A stretch of DNA of 64,000 nt from Linyphia triangularis (GCA_963978545.1 OZ021723.1:248001-312000); one strand, 5' to 3'. Shown: positions 1 through 45,112, counted from the stretch's first letter. Numbers and translations: made by a program. Notes: a model not told the origin generated them from the letters alone.

Positions 1-875
1 GATGACATGGAGAAAATGTCCTGAAATTCTTTTATAAGGTTTCCGACAATCTTCTCTTGACTTCTTTCAAACCGGGAGTCCTCGAGAAGCAGGTTCACTA
101 AATCCGCGGATGGTGAGGTCGAAAGCTCCTTCGATCCTCGTTCGATGCTTGTAACAGGTGTGCAAGTGGCAATTTCTTCTCCTTTCTTGATAATTCTTGT
201 AGAATCACCGATGTTAGCCATTCTCACATGCGCCACCTCCTGAGAGAGATCCACAAGCGTCGCTCCTACTAGCACTCCTTTCGGGACACTATTCGATGAT
301 GGGAAGTCCGTTACTCCAAATCGGAAGGCATTCGGGAGCTCTGTTGAACCCTTTACAACCAAATCTGTCATGGAGGGGATGGTGACGTCTTCAAGAGCTA
401 CTATTTGATATGCACACGGCTCTTCCGAGTCCAAACCGAACAGCGGAACTTCTTCTTTCCCTGTTTGAAGCTCTCCTTTCTCGAAATTCAAAGTGATACC
501 ATTTTTCTACCAGCCCAAGAATGCATGGGTCCAAGATTTCAGCAACATAAACGGTATGAGTATAGGTGTTAAATCCAAATGAGATGTTGACTTTCATTTT
601 CCATGTACAGAAATTTTGTCACCAGTCACAGTCTGTAGCGAAACTGAAGGCGCCGTGTAGAGAGGTTGGCAATCCAGGCGCCGGGCTACATCCGTCCGTA
701 CGATGGTTACATTAGCTCCCGAATCAATTATTAGACGATAGGGAGTCCCGTTAATCTCGCCCTCCACGAATAAACCATGGTTTCCTCCTTGAAGAGATGA
801 GATGTGATAGAGCCTGAGTGGGGCACCACCCTCACTACATGGCAACCTCCGTCCCGCGAGATGGCCGCTTTCTAG
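1..875 (-). pseudogene. Ty3/gypsy pol, N-terminal part: aspartic protease and linker, frameshifted
   Basis: The pol frame overlaps the end of gag and is in the -1 frame relative to it. The retropepsin active-site motif (I-I-D-S-G-A-N) is encoded near 710-730 and is followed by a V-T-I-V-R segment, as in aspartic proteases that mature retroelement polyproteins. The first open piece stops at 594. The next piece (597 down to 391) starts in a different frame at an A-rich run, so a one-base slip near 595-600 is the likely break. A second break near 505-515, in the stretch just after an I-L-G-L motif, moves the frame again. The remaining sequence to base 1 reads open in that third frame and looks like the protease-to-RT linker. 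Nonfunctional as it stands. Family assignment is strong from the motif and gag context. Confidence 0.8.
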
Positions 876-2287
876 TTTAACTGCTGAGGCTTGGAGGTGG
901 TGTTATCCCCTCTTTTGTCCAAGTCCGGGCAACTGCGCCTAAAATGTCCTTCCCGGTTGCAGAGCCAATAAACCACTCTAGTTTTTCGATCCTTCGAGCC
1001 GGGATTACTTCTCATAATTCTCTCCACCTTGTTTTCCAGTTCTTGAAACTTCCTCGTGAAAAGTTCAGGGAAATCGTCCGTCAATGTTCCATGTACGAAA
1101 CGTCGATCTTTTCTAGAAGCTTGCTGTGCTGCTTCTACTCTCATGGCATAGACGAGGGTGGACTTCAGATCTTTGCTGTCTGACATCCTGGTAGCTTGCT
1201 GTATATCGGGATCTTTGATGGCATCCACAAAATACTGAAGAGACAGATTATCTCGTACGTCCGAGGGACAGTCTGGGAAAGCGAGGAGCGACAGTCTTTC
1301 TATATCTGACGCCAATTCTTGAAGAGTTTCATTGGCCTTCTGCTGTCTCACTTTCAGTTGCAGTCTGTTGTAATCCTTAAGATGCTGCTCACCAAACCTT
1401 AGATCCAACGCACTCGCCAGCTCCACGAATTCTCCCCGCTTCTCTTCAGGTAGTGTCTGTAAAATGTCAGCAGCTTCACCTCGAAGAGATGCTGCGAGAT
1501 GGAATGCTTTCGAAGTATCGTCCCAACCATTCGCAGAAGCAATCATTTCAAATTGCGTTTGATAAACGCGCCAAGACGACTTCCCATCAAAAGGGGCCAC
1601 TTTGATGTTAGAGCGCGGCGCCATAAAGGGGATGGAAGCGTTATCCCAATTAGGTGAAGCTATGGCCACAGCTTCACGCGTTTCCATTTTTTGCAGCCTT
1701 TCTTCAACAACGTCAATGAATCTGTCTTGCTCTTCCTTTAAGGTGGAAACTTTTTCTTGCATGGTGGAAACTTTTTCTTGCGCAGTGGAAACTTTTTCTT
1801 GCACGATGGAAACTTTTCCGTTAAACTCCTCAAACTTTTCATCAACTTCCTTTCTTACTTCATTGAATACTTCTTCTTTCACGGATAGCAGAACATTTGA
1901 GGTAGTTTCTATCATGGTTGATTCCACCATTGAGGCTAGCTCCATCTTCATTTCTTCTTTGATTTCATTCACTGCTGCAGATGTTGTTTCACACTTGGCG
2001 GCTAAAGCTTTAATGTCCGATGATGTAGCTTCTTGTAAAGCTTTTATGTCCGATGATGTAGCTTCTTGTAAAGCTTTAATGTCACCCGTAATCGCGGCAG
2101 CGAATTCAGCATTGGTAGATTCTTGACGGGCTTGACCGGCGGCGATTGTAGCGGAAAGTTCGGCGTTAGTCGTTTCTTGGCAGGCTTTCATTTCGGCTGC
2201 GGCGGTTTCTTGTTGGGCCTTCATTCCAGCAATCATTTCAATCAACTGCTTCATTTGGTCTTCCATCATTCCTCTAGTAATTGGCAT
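872..2287 (-). CDS. Ty3/gypsy Gag polyprotein (471 aa)
   Basis: Intact frame starting 33 bases inside the 5' LTR and ending in TAG. The N-terminal half (about residues 1-210) is predicted coiled coil. It carries two internal tandem repeats: D-I-K-A-L-Q-E-A-T-S-S units near residues 70-95 and Q-E-K-V-S-T units near 160-185, also visible as DNA repeats at 1740-1810 and 2000-2075. The middle (about 225-400) has the capsid-like look of arthropod gypsy Gags, with a Y-Q-T-Q-F-E-M-I segment and L-Q-L-K-V-R-Q. Near the C-terminus is a zinc knuckle of the CX2CX4HX4C type, but its first cysteine is tyrosine (Y-W-L-C-N-R-E-G-H-F-R-R-S-C), which should weaken zinc and RNA binding. Gag would package element RNA in cytoplasmic particles. 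Start chosen as the first ATG after the primer site. Confidence 0.88.
   Translation of the reverse strand: MPITRGMMEDQMKQLIEMIAGMKAQQETAAAEMKACQETTNAELSATIAAGQARQESTNAEFAAAITGDIKALQEATSSDIKALQEATSSDIKALAAKCETTSAAVNEIKEEMKMELASMVESTMIETTSNVLLSVKEEVFNEVRKEVDEKFEEFNGKVSIVQEKVSTAQEKVSTMQEKVSTLKEEQDRFIDVVEERLQKMETREAVAIASPNWDNASIPFMAPRSNIKVAPFDGKSSWRVYQTQFEMIASANGWDDTSKAFHLAASLRGEAADILQTLPEEKRGEFVELASALDLRFGEQHLKDYNRLQLKVRQQKANETLQELASDIERLSLLAFPDCPSDVRDNLSLQYFVDAIKDPDIQQATRMSDSKDLKSTLVYAMRVEAAQQASRKDRRFVHGTLTDDFPELFTRKFQELENKVERIMRSNPGSKDRKTRVVYWLCNREGHFRRSCPDLDKRGDNTTSKPQQLN
875..881 (-). promoter_or_regulatory. Candidate -1 ribosomal frameshift heptamer at gag stop
   Basis: On the minus strand the last gag codons read G-TTA-AAC followed at once by the TAG stop. 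GTTAAAC is in the correct register (X XXY YYZ) for tandem -1 slippage, and the -1 frame is exactly the frame of the downstream protease. GUUAAAC is a known functional variant heptamer in an arterivirus; its use here is inference. I did not identify a stimulatory stem-loop or pseudoknot with confidence. Confidence 0.5.
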
Positions 2288-2300
2288 TCGAAATTATGAG

Positions 2301-2318
2301 ACCCCACTTCTGACACCA
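2301..2318 (-). other. Primer-binding site, tRNA-Leu type
   Basis: Read on the + strand this 18-mer ends in CACTTCTGACACCA. That matches the 3' end plus CCA of animal tRNA-Leu(CAA) as I know it, with one mismatch in 18. It sits one base inside the LTR boundary, where minus-strand DNA synthesis of an LTR element is primed. Confidence 0.7.
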
Positions 2319-2319
2319 C

Positions 2320-2790
2320 TGTTATGAATTTTTCCGCTGAGGCAATGATGGCACAGTTTTTCAGATAAAAACTAGTATTTATTCTCTTCAGAAAACTCAC
2401 AAAATTTATTCACAGATAACAGTGCAATCACTATTAATCTTCAATACAAGCTTCAACAAGAACAGCTTCGAATATAGCGACTATACAAGCTCACTCCAAT
2501 AGGTCAACAAAGCAATCGCTATCAGCTTTCAACGAAGTCCGAAGTCAATCTGAAAACTTTCCCGATCTACAGTCTTATTTATACTTGGCGCGAGAGGACA
2601 ATCGAGAAATTTCCAGCCAATTCGTCGAAAAAAGAAACATCTCGAAACTTCTCGATTGCTTTAGGTGTTGCCACCTTTTCCTAACTTGTATAATCGCTGT
2701 TAATAAATAAAATAAAATAAAAATAAATTACAATAGAATTTTAAAATAATACGTCACTATTTACACTATATACGGACAATTTGTGCAACA
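2320..2790 (-). mobile_element. 5' LTR of the left gypsy element
   Basis: About 471 bp bounded by TGTT...AACA. It aligns along its length with the LTR at 48048-48509, with scattered substitutions and small indels, so the two belong to different insertions of one family. It contains a TATAAATA promoter element (minus strand, 2576-2583) and an AATAAA polyadenylation signal (minus strand, about 2378-2383). Confidence 0.88.
2576..2583 (-). promoter_or_regulatory. TATA box in the 5' LTR
   Basis: TATAAATA on the minus strand, conserved at the same place in the second LTR (48296-48303). Transcription would start roughly 25-30 bases further along the minus strand, toward 2550, and run into gag. Confidence 0.5.
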
Positions 2791-3274
2791 TTATAACAAA
2801 CATTATAACATTATAAACAAATGATGCTTTTAATTGTCGTTTAACGACTGAAGGTCTAACATTTGTAGAAAACGAACAGTTGTAGTTGAAATAGTGTCGA
2901 ATATAGAGTTAGAACGGCGATTTTCAAGTACCAGACAAATGCTTTCTTTAATTTAGTTTTACGTTGAGATTTGAAGTAGAAATTGAAACATTTTAGCAGA
3001 CTCTAATAATATTTAAGGACACAGCAAAAAAAACAAATAAGCGATTTCCAATATAAGTTAATTAACTTTTTTTTAGAGAATCTGGAAGGCATTGCTTATA
3101 TAATATTATTCTATTAGTACCATATCTTATTCAAAAGATCTTTAAGTATTCGAAGGAATATTCTGAATCCCAATATTCTCTGAAACATAATTACCTGGGA
3201 GTCTTCCCGTAGAGGTGAATCCCAAAGAAGAACATCCTAACTAGATTGGATAAATTATAAACTACACCCTAGCG
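2791..3274. other. AT-rich spacer
   Basis: Flank of the gypsy LTR. It begins with short CATTATAA repeats (2790-2815). I see no gene or element signature in it. Confidence 0.4.
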
Positions 3275-4099
3275 CACAGTGGGGCAGAAGGGGTGAAAAA
3301 CTGACCAAAATTCAGAAATATATTTATTGAAACCAAATGTTGATAGAAATGTTTCTAATGAGTTTTTTAAAAGTATACCACCCCCTAATTTTGGTTTTAT
3401 TGACAAATTTTAACTATTTCTAAATAAAAACTACTATTTATATTGCGATACTTGAATTTTTTTCACCTAAAGTATTACTTACCGAAATATATCTTTTAAT
3501 AAAAGTTTTCTGTTAAAATTAATATATTTTATTAAAAATTAGTTTTATATTTAAAAACATTTTTTATTATATTTTTGCAGAAATTTACAAACAATACGTA
3601 AATTAATCGTTTATAAAAATTGCAAATATTAACAATAAAATCAACTTCAAATTGAATCGTTATATGTTCCTTCAAGCTGATTTATATAAAAATTATATCT
3701 TAATGTATTTCTTAAAAATTCTCATTTGCTAAAACAAAAAAATTGCTGATAAAATTTATATGGTAATATATTTCACACAAAACTTCAAATAAGAAAACAA
3801 ACACGACAATTTCTTTCAATGGAATTATACTTAAGTAAAGCCATATTAATAGGTAAAATAGATGTTATAAACAAACAATGTTCACACTTGCTACTTCTCT
3901 TAATTGTTTTTATTTCACAGAGTATATTTACAATGCATTAATATAGTAAAGACATTAATGTAACTTCCATAAGCATTAAAAATTGAAACAAAGCACTTGA
4001 AAAAATATTCGTCAAAAATAAACAATTATAGTAAAAATAATAAAATTTAAATTCTACTTATTTTTTAATTTTCAAATACGAATTAAAGTAAAATTGAGA

Positions 4100-4640
4100 A
4101 TGTAATGAATTTAAATGTATTTGAAGTTCTGATTAATGAAACAGTAATTTTGTTGTATAATATGAATATTGTTTAAAGATCTGACAATCATCTCAAGAAT
4201 AATTTGTATCGTAATTGGATTCTTTGTTGGTAATTTTCTTAAACTAGATATTACAGGATCATATGCCAACAAATGTTGATGAAACACGTCTAGCAGACTT
4301 TTCATTCAAAATTTTCATGAAAATGCTTCGCGATATTTTTTAATGTCTTTATTAAGAGTTTCCCAAACTTCTGCATGTATTCTAATAAGCATAAGCGCAT
4401 TTTGTACTATTTCTGGTCCATGAACTAATATTTTATGTACGATTATTGACATGTTGAACTATGGATAAAGTTCCATATAAAATTTGACCATTTCCAAACA
4501 GTATGCCCTTAATATTTTGGGTGCATCTATCTTCCATTAGCCCTGAGAATCATTTGGGCAGCATAGAATGATACTTCTGGAGTTGCTTCTGACCTTATAA
4601 ATTCTAGTTTCTTTTTATGCTTTGATCTTTCTCAACTTTC
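4100..4640 (-). pseudogene. Degraded transposon-associated ORF
   Basis: Minus-strand pieces in several frames show V-H-K-I-L-V-H-G-P-E-I, then N-K-D-I-K-K-Y-R-E, then D-P-V-I-S-S-L-R-K-L. I recognise this order of motifs from an uncharacterised transposon-linked protein type widespread in arthropods. I cannot name the domain. Stops and frame changes interrupt it (for example between the K-Y-R-E block and the last block). The last block is an open 64-codon stretch at 4111-4305. Confidence 0.45.
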
Positions 4641-4917
4641 CAAGATATATGAAAATGGTTGACCTAATCTTCTGTGTAAATATAATGGAAAGTAAACACC
4701 TTCATTTAGTCATTCATTATTTTTAGTTTGAAAAGCACTTCCAGTTCTGTTGCTGGCTTACCAATTTTTTCTTATAGAGTTAAAAAATTATAGAAAAATA
4801 CCTTGGATTCGAGATAAATATTGATCCAGACAGTTCGTAATTTTTTGTATTTTAAATTCCAGATATTTTTAATGCGCTTAGAAGCTGGGATCTTTGATAA
4901 TATTTCAAACTACTTCT

Positions 4918-5094
4918 GCCGACCAAACGGTATAGTGGTTAGCGTGCTGGCTTCTAGACCGCGAGGTTGCGGGTTCGAGTCCCGTGTTGGCATGGATGTT
5001 TGTAAATGTATGTTGGTTTGTTAAATGACGAAAGGTTTCGGCGCATTATAGCCCTCGTGTTGCTGACGGCGCCAGATAATCTGAATACAACCAA
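4918..5094 (+). mobile_element. tRNA-derived SINE, copy 1
   Basis: The head has RNA polymerase III promoter boxes: A box TATAGTGGTTAGCGTGC and B box GGTTCGAGTCC. The body ends in TCTGAATACAACCAA rather than a long poly-A tail. It is flanked by a perfect 12-bp duplication TCAAACTACTTC (4905-4916 and 5095-5106), which shows insertion by target-primed reverse transcription. Near-identical copies are at 26735-26915 (minus) and 53912-54087. Confidence 0.92.
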
Positions 5095-6136
5095 TCAAAC
5101 TACTTCCTTTCTTATAAATTTATAATTTTCTACTGAACCTTTAAACAAGAAACTACTTTATAAATCCAAAGGATTTCTTTTATTCTGTAAACACGACTTA
5201 ACTTGATTGTATGTAATGTTGGAAACTTATTGGTATGTTAAAATAAACAATTTTTTATAAATTTATGTATGGTTCGTACAACTTTTCAAATGTAAAATCT
5301 TCATGTATTGTGTATAATAAATTGAACAAAAATTAAAGTTTAAATAAATATTAATAAATTTAAGTTCAACTTTGAATATTTCAATAACTATTAACTTCAA
5401 AATAATTTTATTATGGTCATTAAATTTGTTTACAATGCTCCTAACAGACTATTTAGATTATATCCTTAATACATTTATTAATCAATGAGGTTATTTATGT
5501 TTTATTTGGATTGGATTTACAGTCAAATCGAAAAATTTCGGCAGAATGTGTAAGCAGTTTCTAATACACAATTAAATTTTCTCTCAAACGATGTAAAAAA
5601 TTGAATGACACAAGGTGACATTATCAAACTTTTTTTACTAATATACGTATAAGGTCATAAAAAAAATCAGTGAATATTTAAGTTGCTTTTTCGAAATTAA
5701 ATAAAAATATTAAAATTAACCCAAAAATTAAGAAGAAAAAAATATATTTTACGTTTCACTAACCACTTGCTATAGGATCCATAGCAAAGTTTTACTTCTT
5801 AGATAAAAACAAAAGCTGAAGACAAGTCTAAAAAAAGAAGTCGCTCTGAAGAAAACGTGCTCTTTACCGATTATGTTTCTGTAAATTCGAACATTCACAC
5901 CTCACAACTGCTCCGAAATACTCATAAAGCAGCTGAAAACGGTGGTACCAGATGCTCAAGATACTTGTTAACAAAAAACAATATATTTTAAATAGGAAAA
6001 TTAATTAATATTTTTTTTTTTCACTTTTGACCAGCTTTTTCATCAATCTGCCCCACTGTGCAGCTGTACATCTCTCCTTATATTCCTCATTTTCCCGAAC
6101 ATCTAGTTTAGTCAGATGATATTCAATAGTGCCTAT

Positions 6137-8109
6137 TAGGGTGGACTAAAAATGACCAAACATTTTTTTCTCTTCGAAATCGTCTTGGGAATTGTGCTGA
6201 AATGTTGCCTAATGGGTCAATTAAACACACACGAAATTTCGTCAATTTTGCTCAATATCTAGCCGCGCCCCTCTGTCATTGAAAATGAAAATATTGACCA
6301 AAAAAATTCACTTGTAAGCCATTTTTTGGAAAATTTTGAAAATTGTTTTTAAAACCCGGCATTGGTATAACATAGAATGGTTGCCTAATGTATCAGTTGG
6401 AACACACAAAATTTCGTCCATTTTGCTCAATATTTAGCCGCGACCCTTTTGCTTTGAATAAAAATGTACCTAAATGTTGCAAAATCGTAGCGGATTGGAC
6501 GTTAGGGGGAATCAAAAAAATGTTTGTTCGAAATCGGTCTTGGAATAGCCTGAAAAAGTTACCTAATGGGTCAGTTAAAAAGTACAAAAATTTCGTCAAT
6601 TTTGTTCAATATCTAGCCGCGTCCCTCTGGCATCAAAAACGTCCATAACATACAAAAAGTGCACTTTTAAGCCAATTTTTGAGCGATTAATTAATTTTTT
6701 TAAAAACCAGCATTTGCATAACACGGAATGGTTACATAATGGGTCAGTTAAAATACTCAGAAAGTTTCATCCATTTTGATCGGAATCTAGGGGCGCCCCT
6801 TTGAGTAAAATTTTATAAATAAGGATGAAAAGCAGCGTACTTTGAATGGGTCACTTAGAAACCACATAAAAGTGTCGTCAATGTTGCTCAATATCTAGCT
6901 ACTCCTGTCATTTCAAAAATCACAAAACTAAATAATATGCATTTAAAAATCAGAAGTATATTTACAAGTATAATACTTATTTATATTTAGAAATTGAGAA
7001 ATTCAAATATTGTAAAGTAAAAAAGAGTAGGCATATAAAGTATAGTTTTCAGAATAGTACTGTCCCTTATTATCAAATGTTGGAAGTTCTCATCTTGCTT
7101 GAATCTTAGCCCGTACATAACCGTCTTTTGCAGCATCACCACAAACTTTCGTTAAAGTTGCAGATATGAGTTTAACACATCTCTTGACTGCTTGCGTGTG
7201 ACATGGAAAATTCTCAAATGGTTTATAGGAACCTGTTCTTGCCACATATCTTTCAATTCTTTATCTTCTCTATACATTGTAAGCGGTGGTTCTGTTATGG
7301 TGTACTTTGACCAGTCGATGAGATCAATGTAATCAACTGCATTAAAGTTGAGTTCGGTAGGTTATGAAAAAGGCGTACCTAAATGTATAAAATACATCAG
7401 TACCGAAAATCCTACCGATGAGCTTCGTATATAATCGTAAAGTTTGTGATTCTGGTTTATGCACCAATGTGGTTCGAGATGAAAAATAAAACCACATTTC
7501 ATAGTGGGGCTAGACATGTCTGGAAGATGATTATTTCTCTTTCAAATAAGTTGCCTAACGATGTCAAGAAAATTACAGACAAAAATAATTTCAAACAATG
7601 CATATTTTGCCCATCCGGAATGTATGCTAGTGGCAATGCTAACGGATTCTCAATATCATATCCGGGAATTAGCAGTGAGGTGAATCTGAACATCAGGAAT
7701 AAGAAATCTGAAGACATACGCTTTTTCAAACCTCCTGAACTCAAATTTAATGCCGTTGATTACATTGATCTCATCGACTGGTCAAAGTACACCATAACAC
7801 TACCACCATTTACAGTGTGTGCAAAGATGCAGAATTGGAATCTAGGGGCACCATTAGATTCCGATCAAAATGGATGAAACTTTTTGTGTGTTCTAACTGG
7901 CCCATTGCGCAACCATTCTGTGCTATACAAATGCTGGCTTTTGAAAAAATTTAAGTAATCTCTAAAAAAATGGCTTAAAAGTGCATTTTTTTAATGTTAT
8001 TGACATTTTTGATGCCAGAGGGACGCGGCTAGGTATTCAACAAAATTGACGAAATTGTGTGTGTGTTTTAATTGACCCATTAGGCAACTAGTCCATACTA
8101 TGTCATGAC

Positions 8110-8148
<39 letters not shown>

Positions 8149-8864
8149 ATTTGGTCCACCCTAACGTCCAATCTTACGATTTTGTGACATTTAGACACTT
8201 TTTTGTTTATAGCAAGAGATGCGTGGCTAAATATTGAGCAAAATGGACCAAATTTTGAGTCTGTTCTAACTGACACATTAGGCAAATATTCCATGGTAAG
8301 CCAATGCCAGTTTTTAAAAATAATTTCTAAAAAATTGGCTTAAAAGTGCATTTTTGTGTGTTTTTGGACATTTTCAACGCCAGAGGGGCGCGGCTACAAA
8401 TTGAACAAAATTGACGAAATTTTGTGTGTGTTTTAACTGACCCATTAGGTAATTTTTTCACGCTATTCCAAGACTAATTTCGAAAACATATTTTTTTCAT
8501 CTCCCCTAATGTCGAAGAATCTGTTACGATTTTGCGACATTTAGGTACATTTTTGTTCAAATCAAGAGGGGTGCGTCCGAATATTGAGCAAAATGGAAGA
8601 AATTTTGTATGTGTTCCAACTGATACATTAGGCAACTATTCCATGCCATACCAATGCTGATTTTTAAAAATAATTTCAAAATTTTCCAAAAAATGGCTTA
8701 AAGTACATTTTTTTTCACTTTTTATATTTTCAATGCCAGAGGGGCGCGGCTAGATATTGAGAAAAATTGACAAAATTGTGTGTGTGTTCTAGTTGATCCA
8801 TTAGGCAATTTTTCCGCGCTATTCCCAAACCGATTTCGAAAAAAAGTTTTTTCGGTCCACCCTA
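6137..8864. mobile_element. 2.7-kb TIR transposon with 8-bp TSD (hAT-like), fold-back interior
   Basis: Ends TAGGGTGGAC (6137) and GTCCACCCTA (to 8864) are inverted. The 8-bp direct duplication GTGCCTAT flanks them (6129-6136 and 8865-8872). TIRs continue for hundreds of bases. Each arm holds three to four diverged copies of a roughly 200-bp block with T(A/C)GCCGCG(C/T)CCCTCTGGCAT, CCTAATGGGTCAGTT and AAATTTCGTC, inverted in the other arm. The centre has a further inverted pair: 7270-7360 against 7735-7810. The 8-bp TSD fits hAT. A 143-codon ORF at 7446-7877 is all the coding seen. Confidence 0.8.
7446..7877 (+). pseudogene. Transposon ORF fragment (143 aa), function unknown
   Basis: Open frame in the centre of the 6137-8864 element. 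Its C-terminal half has the pattern F-N-A-V-D-Y-I-D-L-I-D-W followed by T-L-P-P-F, which I associate with uncharacterised transposon-linked proteins of arthropods. The sequence coding that pattern is also present, inverted, at about 7300-7350, so it was duplicated when the fold-back formed. The last residues come from the repeat arm and not from a protein. No catalytic motif is visible. Confidence 0.4.
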
Positions 8865-8872
8865 GTGCCTAT

Positions 8873-9629
8873 CTTGATATATCTTGCTTTAATAAAATAC
8901 ATTGAGTCCGTGTGCCTTTCCTGTCCATAAACTATATTGATCGTAAAAGTTAATTCTTATCTCGTTACAAAAGAAGTGGAAAAAGTCTTACAAAACGGTC
9001 GATTGCCACTACTCATCTGCAGAGTGCAAAGTTATTTTACAGTTTATTTTAGACTTTCATTACATTTGTGCTGCTTTGCTCAGTCAGTCACCATATTAGT
9101 ATTTTCCCTGTGAACTATTCTATACTATTCATTATTTACCTCAATTGTGAAAATGTGCATCGTTTATAAAACATAAAATTGTTGTATATTTGCTTCACGT
9201 TTCACTTAAAAAGTAGTTACAATATAAAAGTGCATATTTTAATGGAGATCGAAAAAATATTATAAGATAGTATTATTTATTCAATTTAAACAAAACTCAA
9301 TGATTATAAACATCTCCAACATATATTTTATTGACATCCAAGATAAATTTCTAAGTCTTCATTTATTAAAAGATTCCCCTCAATCCCTAAAACAAGATTT
9401 ATATAAATCTGTGATAATTTTTTTTATCTTAATCTGTGATATAATTTGATACTAACTGCATATTTTTTTAAAAGTCTCCTCTCATGAACAGTGCTCACCA
9501 GTTACCTTCTAACGTGTCGTCTCCCCCCCCCTCCTTTTTTTTTTTTAATTCTCTTCTTCATATTTCATTAGACTACATCACAATTCTTTTTAAATTCTTT
9601 TTTTTTGGTTATCGGACAAATCAAAGGAG
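8873..9629. other. Spacer without recognised gene
   Basis: AT-rich with a C/T-rich run at 9520-9550 (CTCCCCCCCC then poly-T). The upstream exons of the transporter gene were looked for here and not found. Confidence 0.4.
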
Positions 9630-10090
9630 GTCTAATTAACCCACTTGTTGGCATCCAATCGAGCTGAAAATCGACAGATATAATGCATTGTCATCGATAT
9701 GGAATCTATCAAGTTTTTCGAGCTGTAACTTTCACTAATAGGTCATTTTTACTCACCCTTCCATAATCGGTTCTTAATACCGATAAACCAACTTGCCGTC
9801 ATCCACTCATTCTGAAATTTAATAGATAGATTCGATGTAGATAAGATTGTATTATATCAAGTTTTGGGGAATATCCCTGTCAATAAAAAACCGCAGATAC
9901 CAAGTTTAATTAAAAAATGTTCAATTTGGTGATATTTATTAACTGAAACTTTCTCCTATTAAGGTTGACGAGACAAAATCTTCAGAGAGCTTTAACCCAC
10001 TTTCCGTCATCCAATCTAGCTGAATCTTGCAAATAGACTCATTGTGGTGTTCAATCAAGTTTTGGGTGCATAAAAGATGTTAGTAAATAG
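9630..10090 (+). repeat. Three diverged tandem copies of a roughly 160-200 bp unit
   Basis: Three blocks start AACCCACTTG (9638), AACCAACTTGCCGTCATCC (9787) and AACCCACTTTCCGTCATCC (9994). Each continues with a C-T-G-A-A-rich stretch and ends in ATCAAGTTTT. They are degenerate and lack an obvious element boundary. Confidence 0.55.
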
Positions 10091-10489
10091 TTCGTCATGA
10101 ACCTTTTGTTCTTATTAGTCGAACACTCTGAAAACTGGATCTGAGCTCAAGAAGTTTCAATTGCACATTAAAATTGGCAATGCATATAAAGGATTTATAT
10201 AAAAAACATTGTTTTTATGGATCATAAAAATTATATTTCTATCACATATCAAAGGAGACTGATAATGAAACAGACGACATCTAATTTCTTTTTTGTATTT
10301 TTATTTGACAAAGAGTGAAAAGCAAAGAAGAAACCTGATATCTATATAATGATATTGAGGAGGCCGTTTGTTTTCTCAACCATTAAAAGGACATTATAAA
10401 TACATCCAATGACGCAATTATACTCAAGTTTATTTACCATTCGAATCCTTCCTTATGGATGTCACCTTAAACAAGTTACTCTCTTTCAG

Positions 10490-44935
<34,446 letters not shown>

Positions 44936-45112
44936 AATTTATTTCCAAATTGAGCTGAGGCATCTGCAAAATCTAGGGGGAAAAGATTAAAAAAGAGATA
45001 AACAATGGAAAAAAGCAAAACTTAAGAAACAAAATACATCAAAATGCTTGACGACTGAAGTGACGCGTTTAACATTAGCGAGATGCTAATGGTAGGGTAT
45101 TTCGTGGTATCA

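Larger units (their letters stand above)
1..2790 (-). mobile_element. Ty3/gypsy LTR retrotransposon, 5' part (runs off left edge)
   Basis: Minus-strand element whose 5' LTR is at 2320-2790, followed toward lower coordinates by a one-base spacer, a primer-binding site, gag and the start of pol (protease and linker). The order LTR-PBS-gag-protease is that of Ty3/gypsy elements. Reverse transcriptase, integrase and the 3' LTR would lie left of base 1. Gag is one intact 471-codon frame, but pol has lost its frame at least twice within 600 bases, so this copy is unlikely to be autonomous. A second copy of the family is represented by the 3' LTR at 48048-48509. The target duplication cannot be tested because only one end is present. 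Confidence 0.87.
3275..6060. mobile_element. DNA transposon with TIR CACAGTGGGGCAGA, about 2.8 kb
   Basis: The left end CACAGTGGGGCAGA (3275) is the exact reverse complement of TCTGCCCCACTGTG at 6047-6060. The similarity continues inward imperfectly (GTGAAAAACTGACCA against its inverted partner near 6022-6040). No clean target duplication was found: flanks are CCTAGCG and CAGCTG. The interior is AT-rich, carries a degraded minus-strand ORF (4100-4640) and was later hit by a SINE (4918-5094). The superfamily is not settled; the CAGTG start would suit hAT or Tc1-like elements. Confidence 0.6.

Noticed and set aside
1602..2126. 174-aa plus-strand frame
   Set aside because: Antisense shadow of gag, created by its repeat-rich coiled-coil region.
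4918..4992. Functional tRNA gene
   Set aside because: Tail, target duplications and repeated occurrence show a SINE. I could not form a good anticodon arm.
4821..5024. 67-aa plus-strand frame
   Set aside because: Translation of the SINE head; polymerase III boxes and target duplications explain the sequence.
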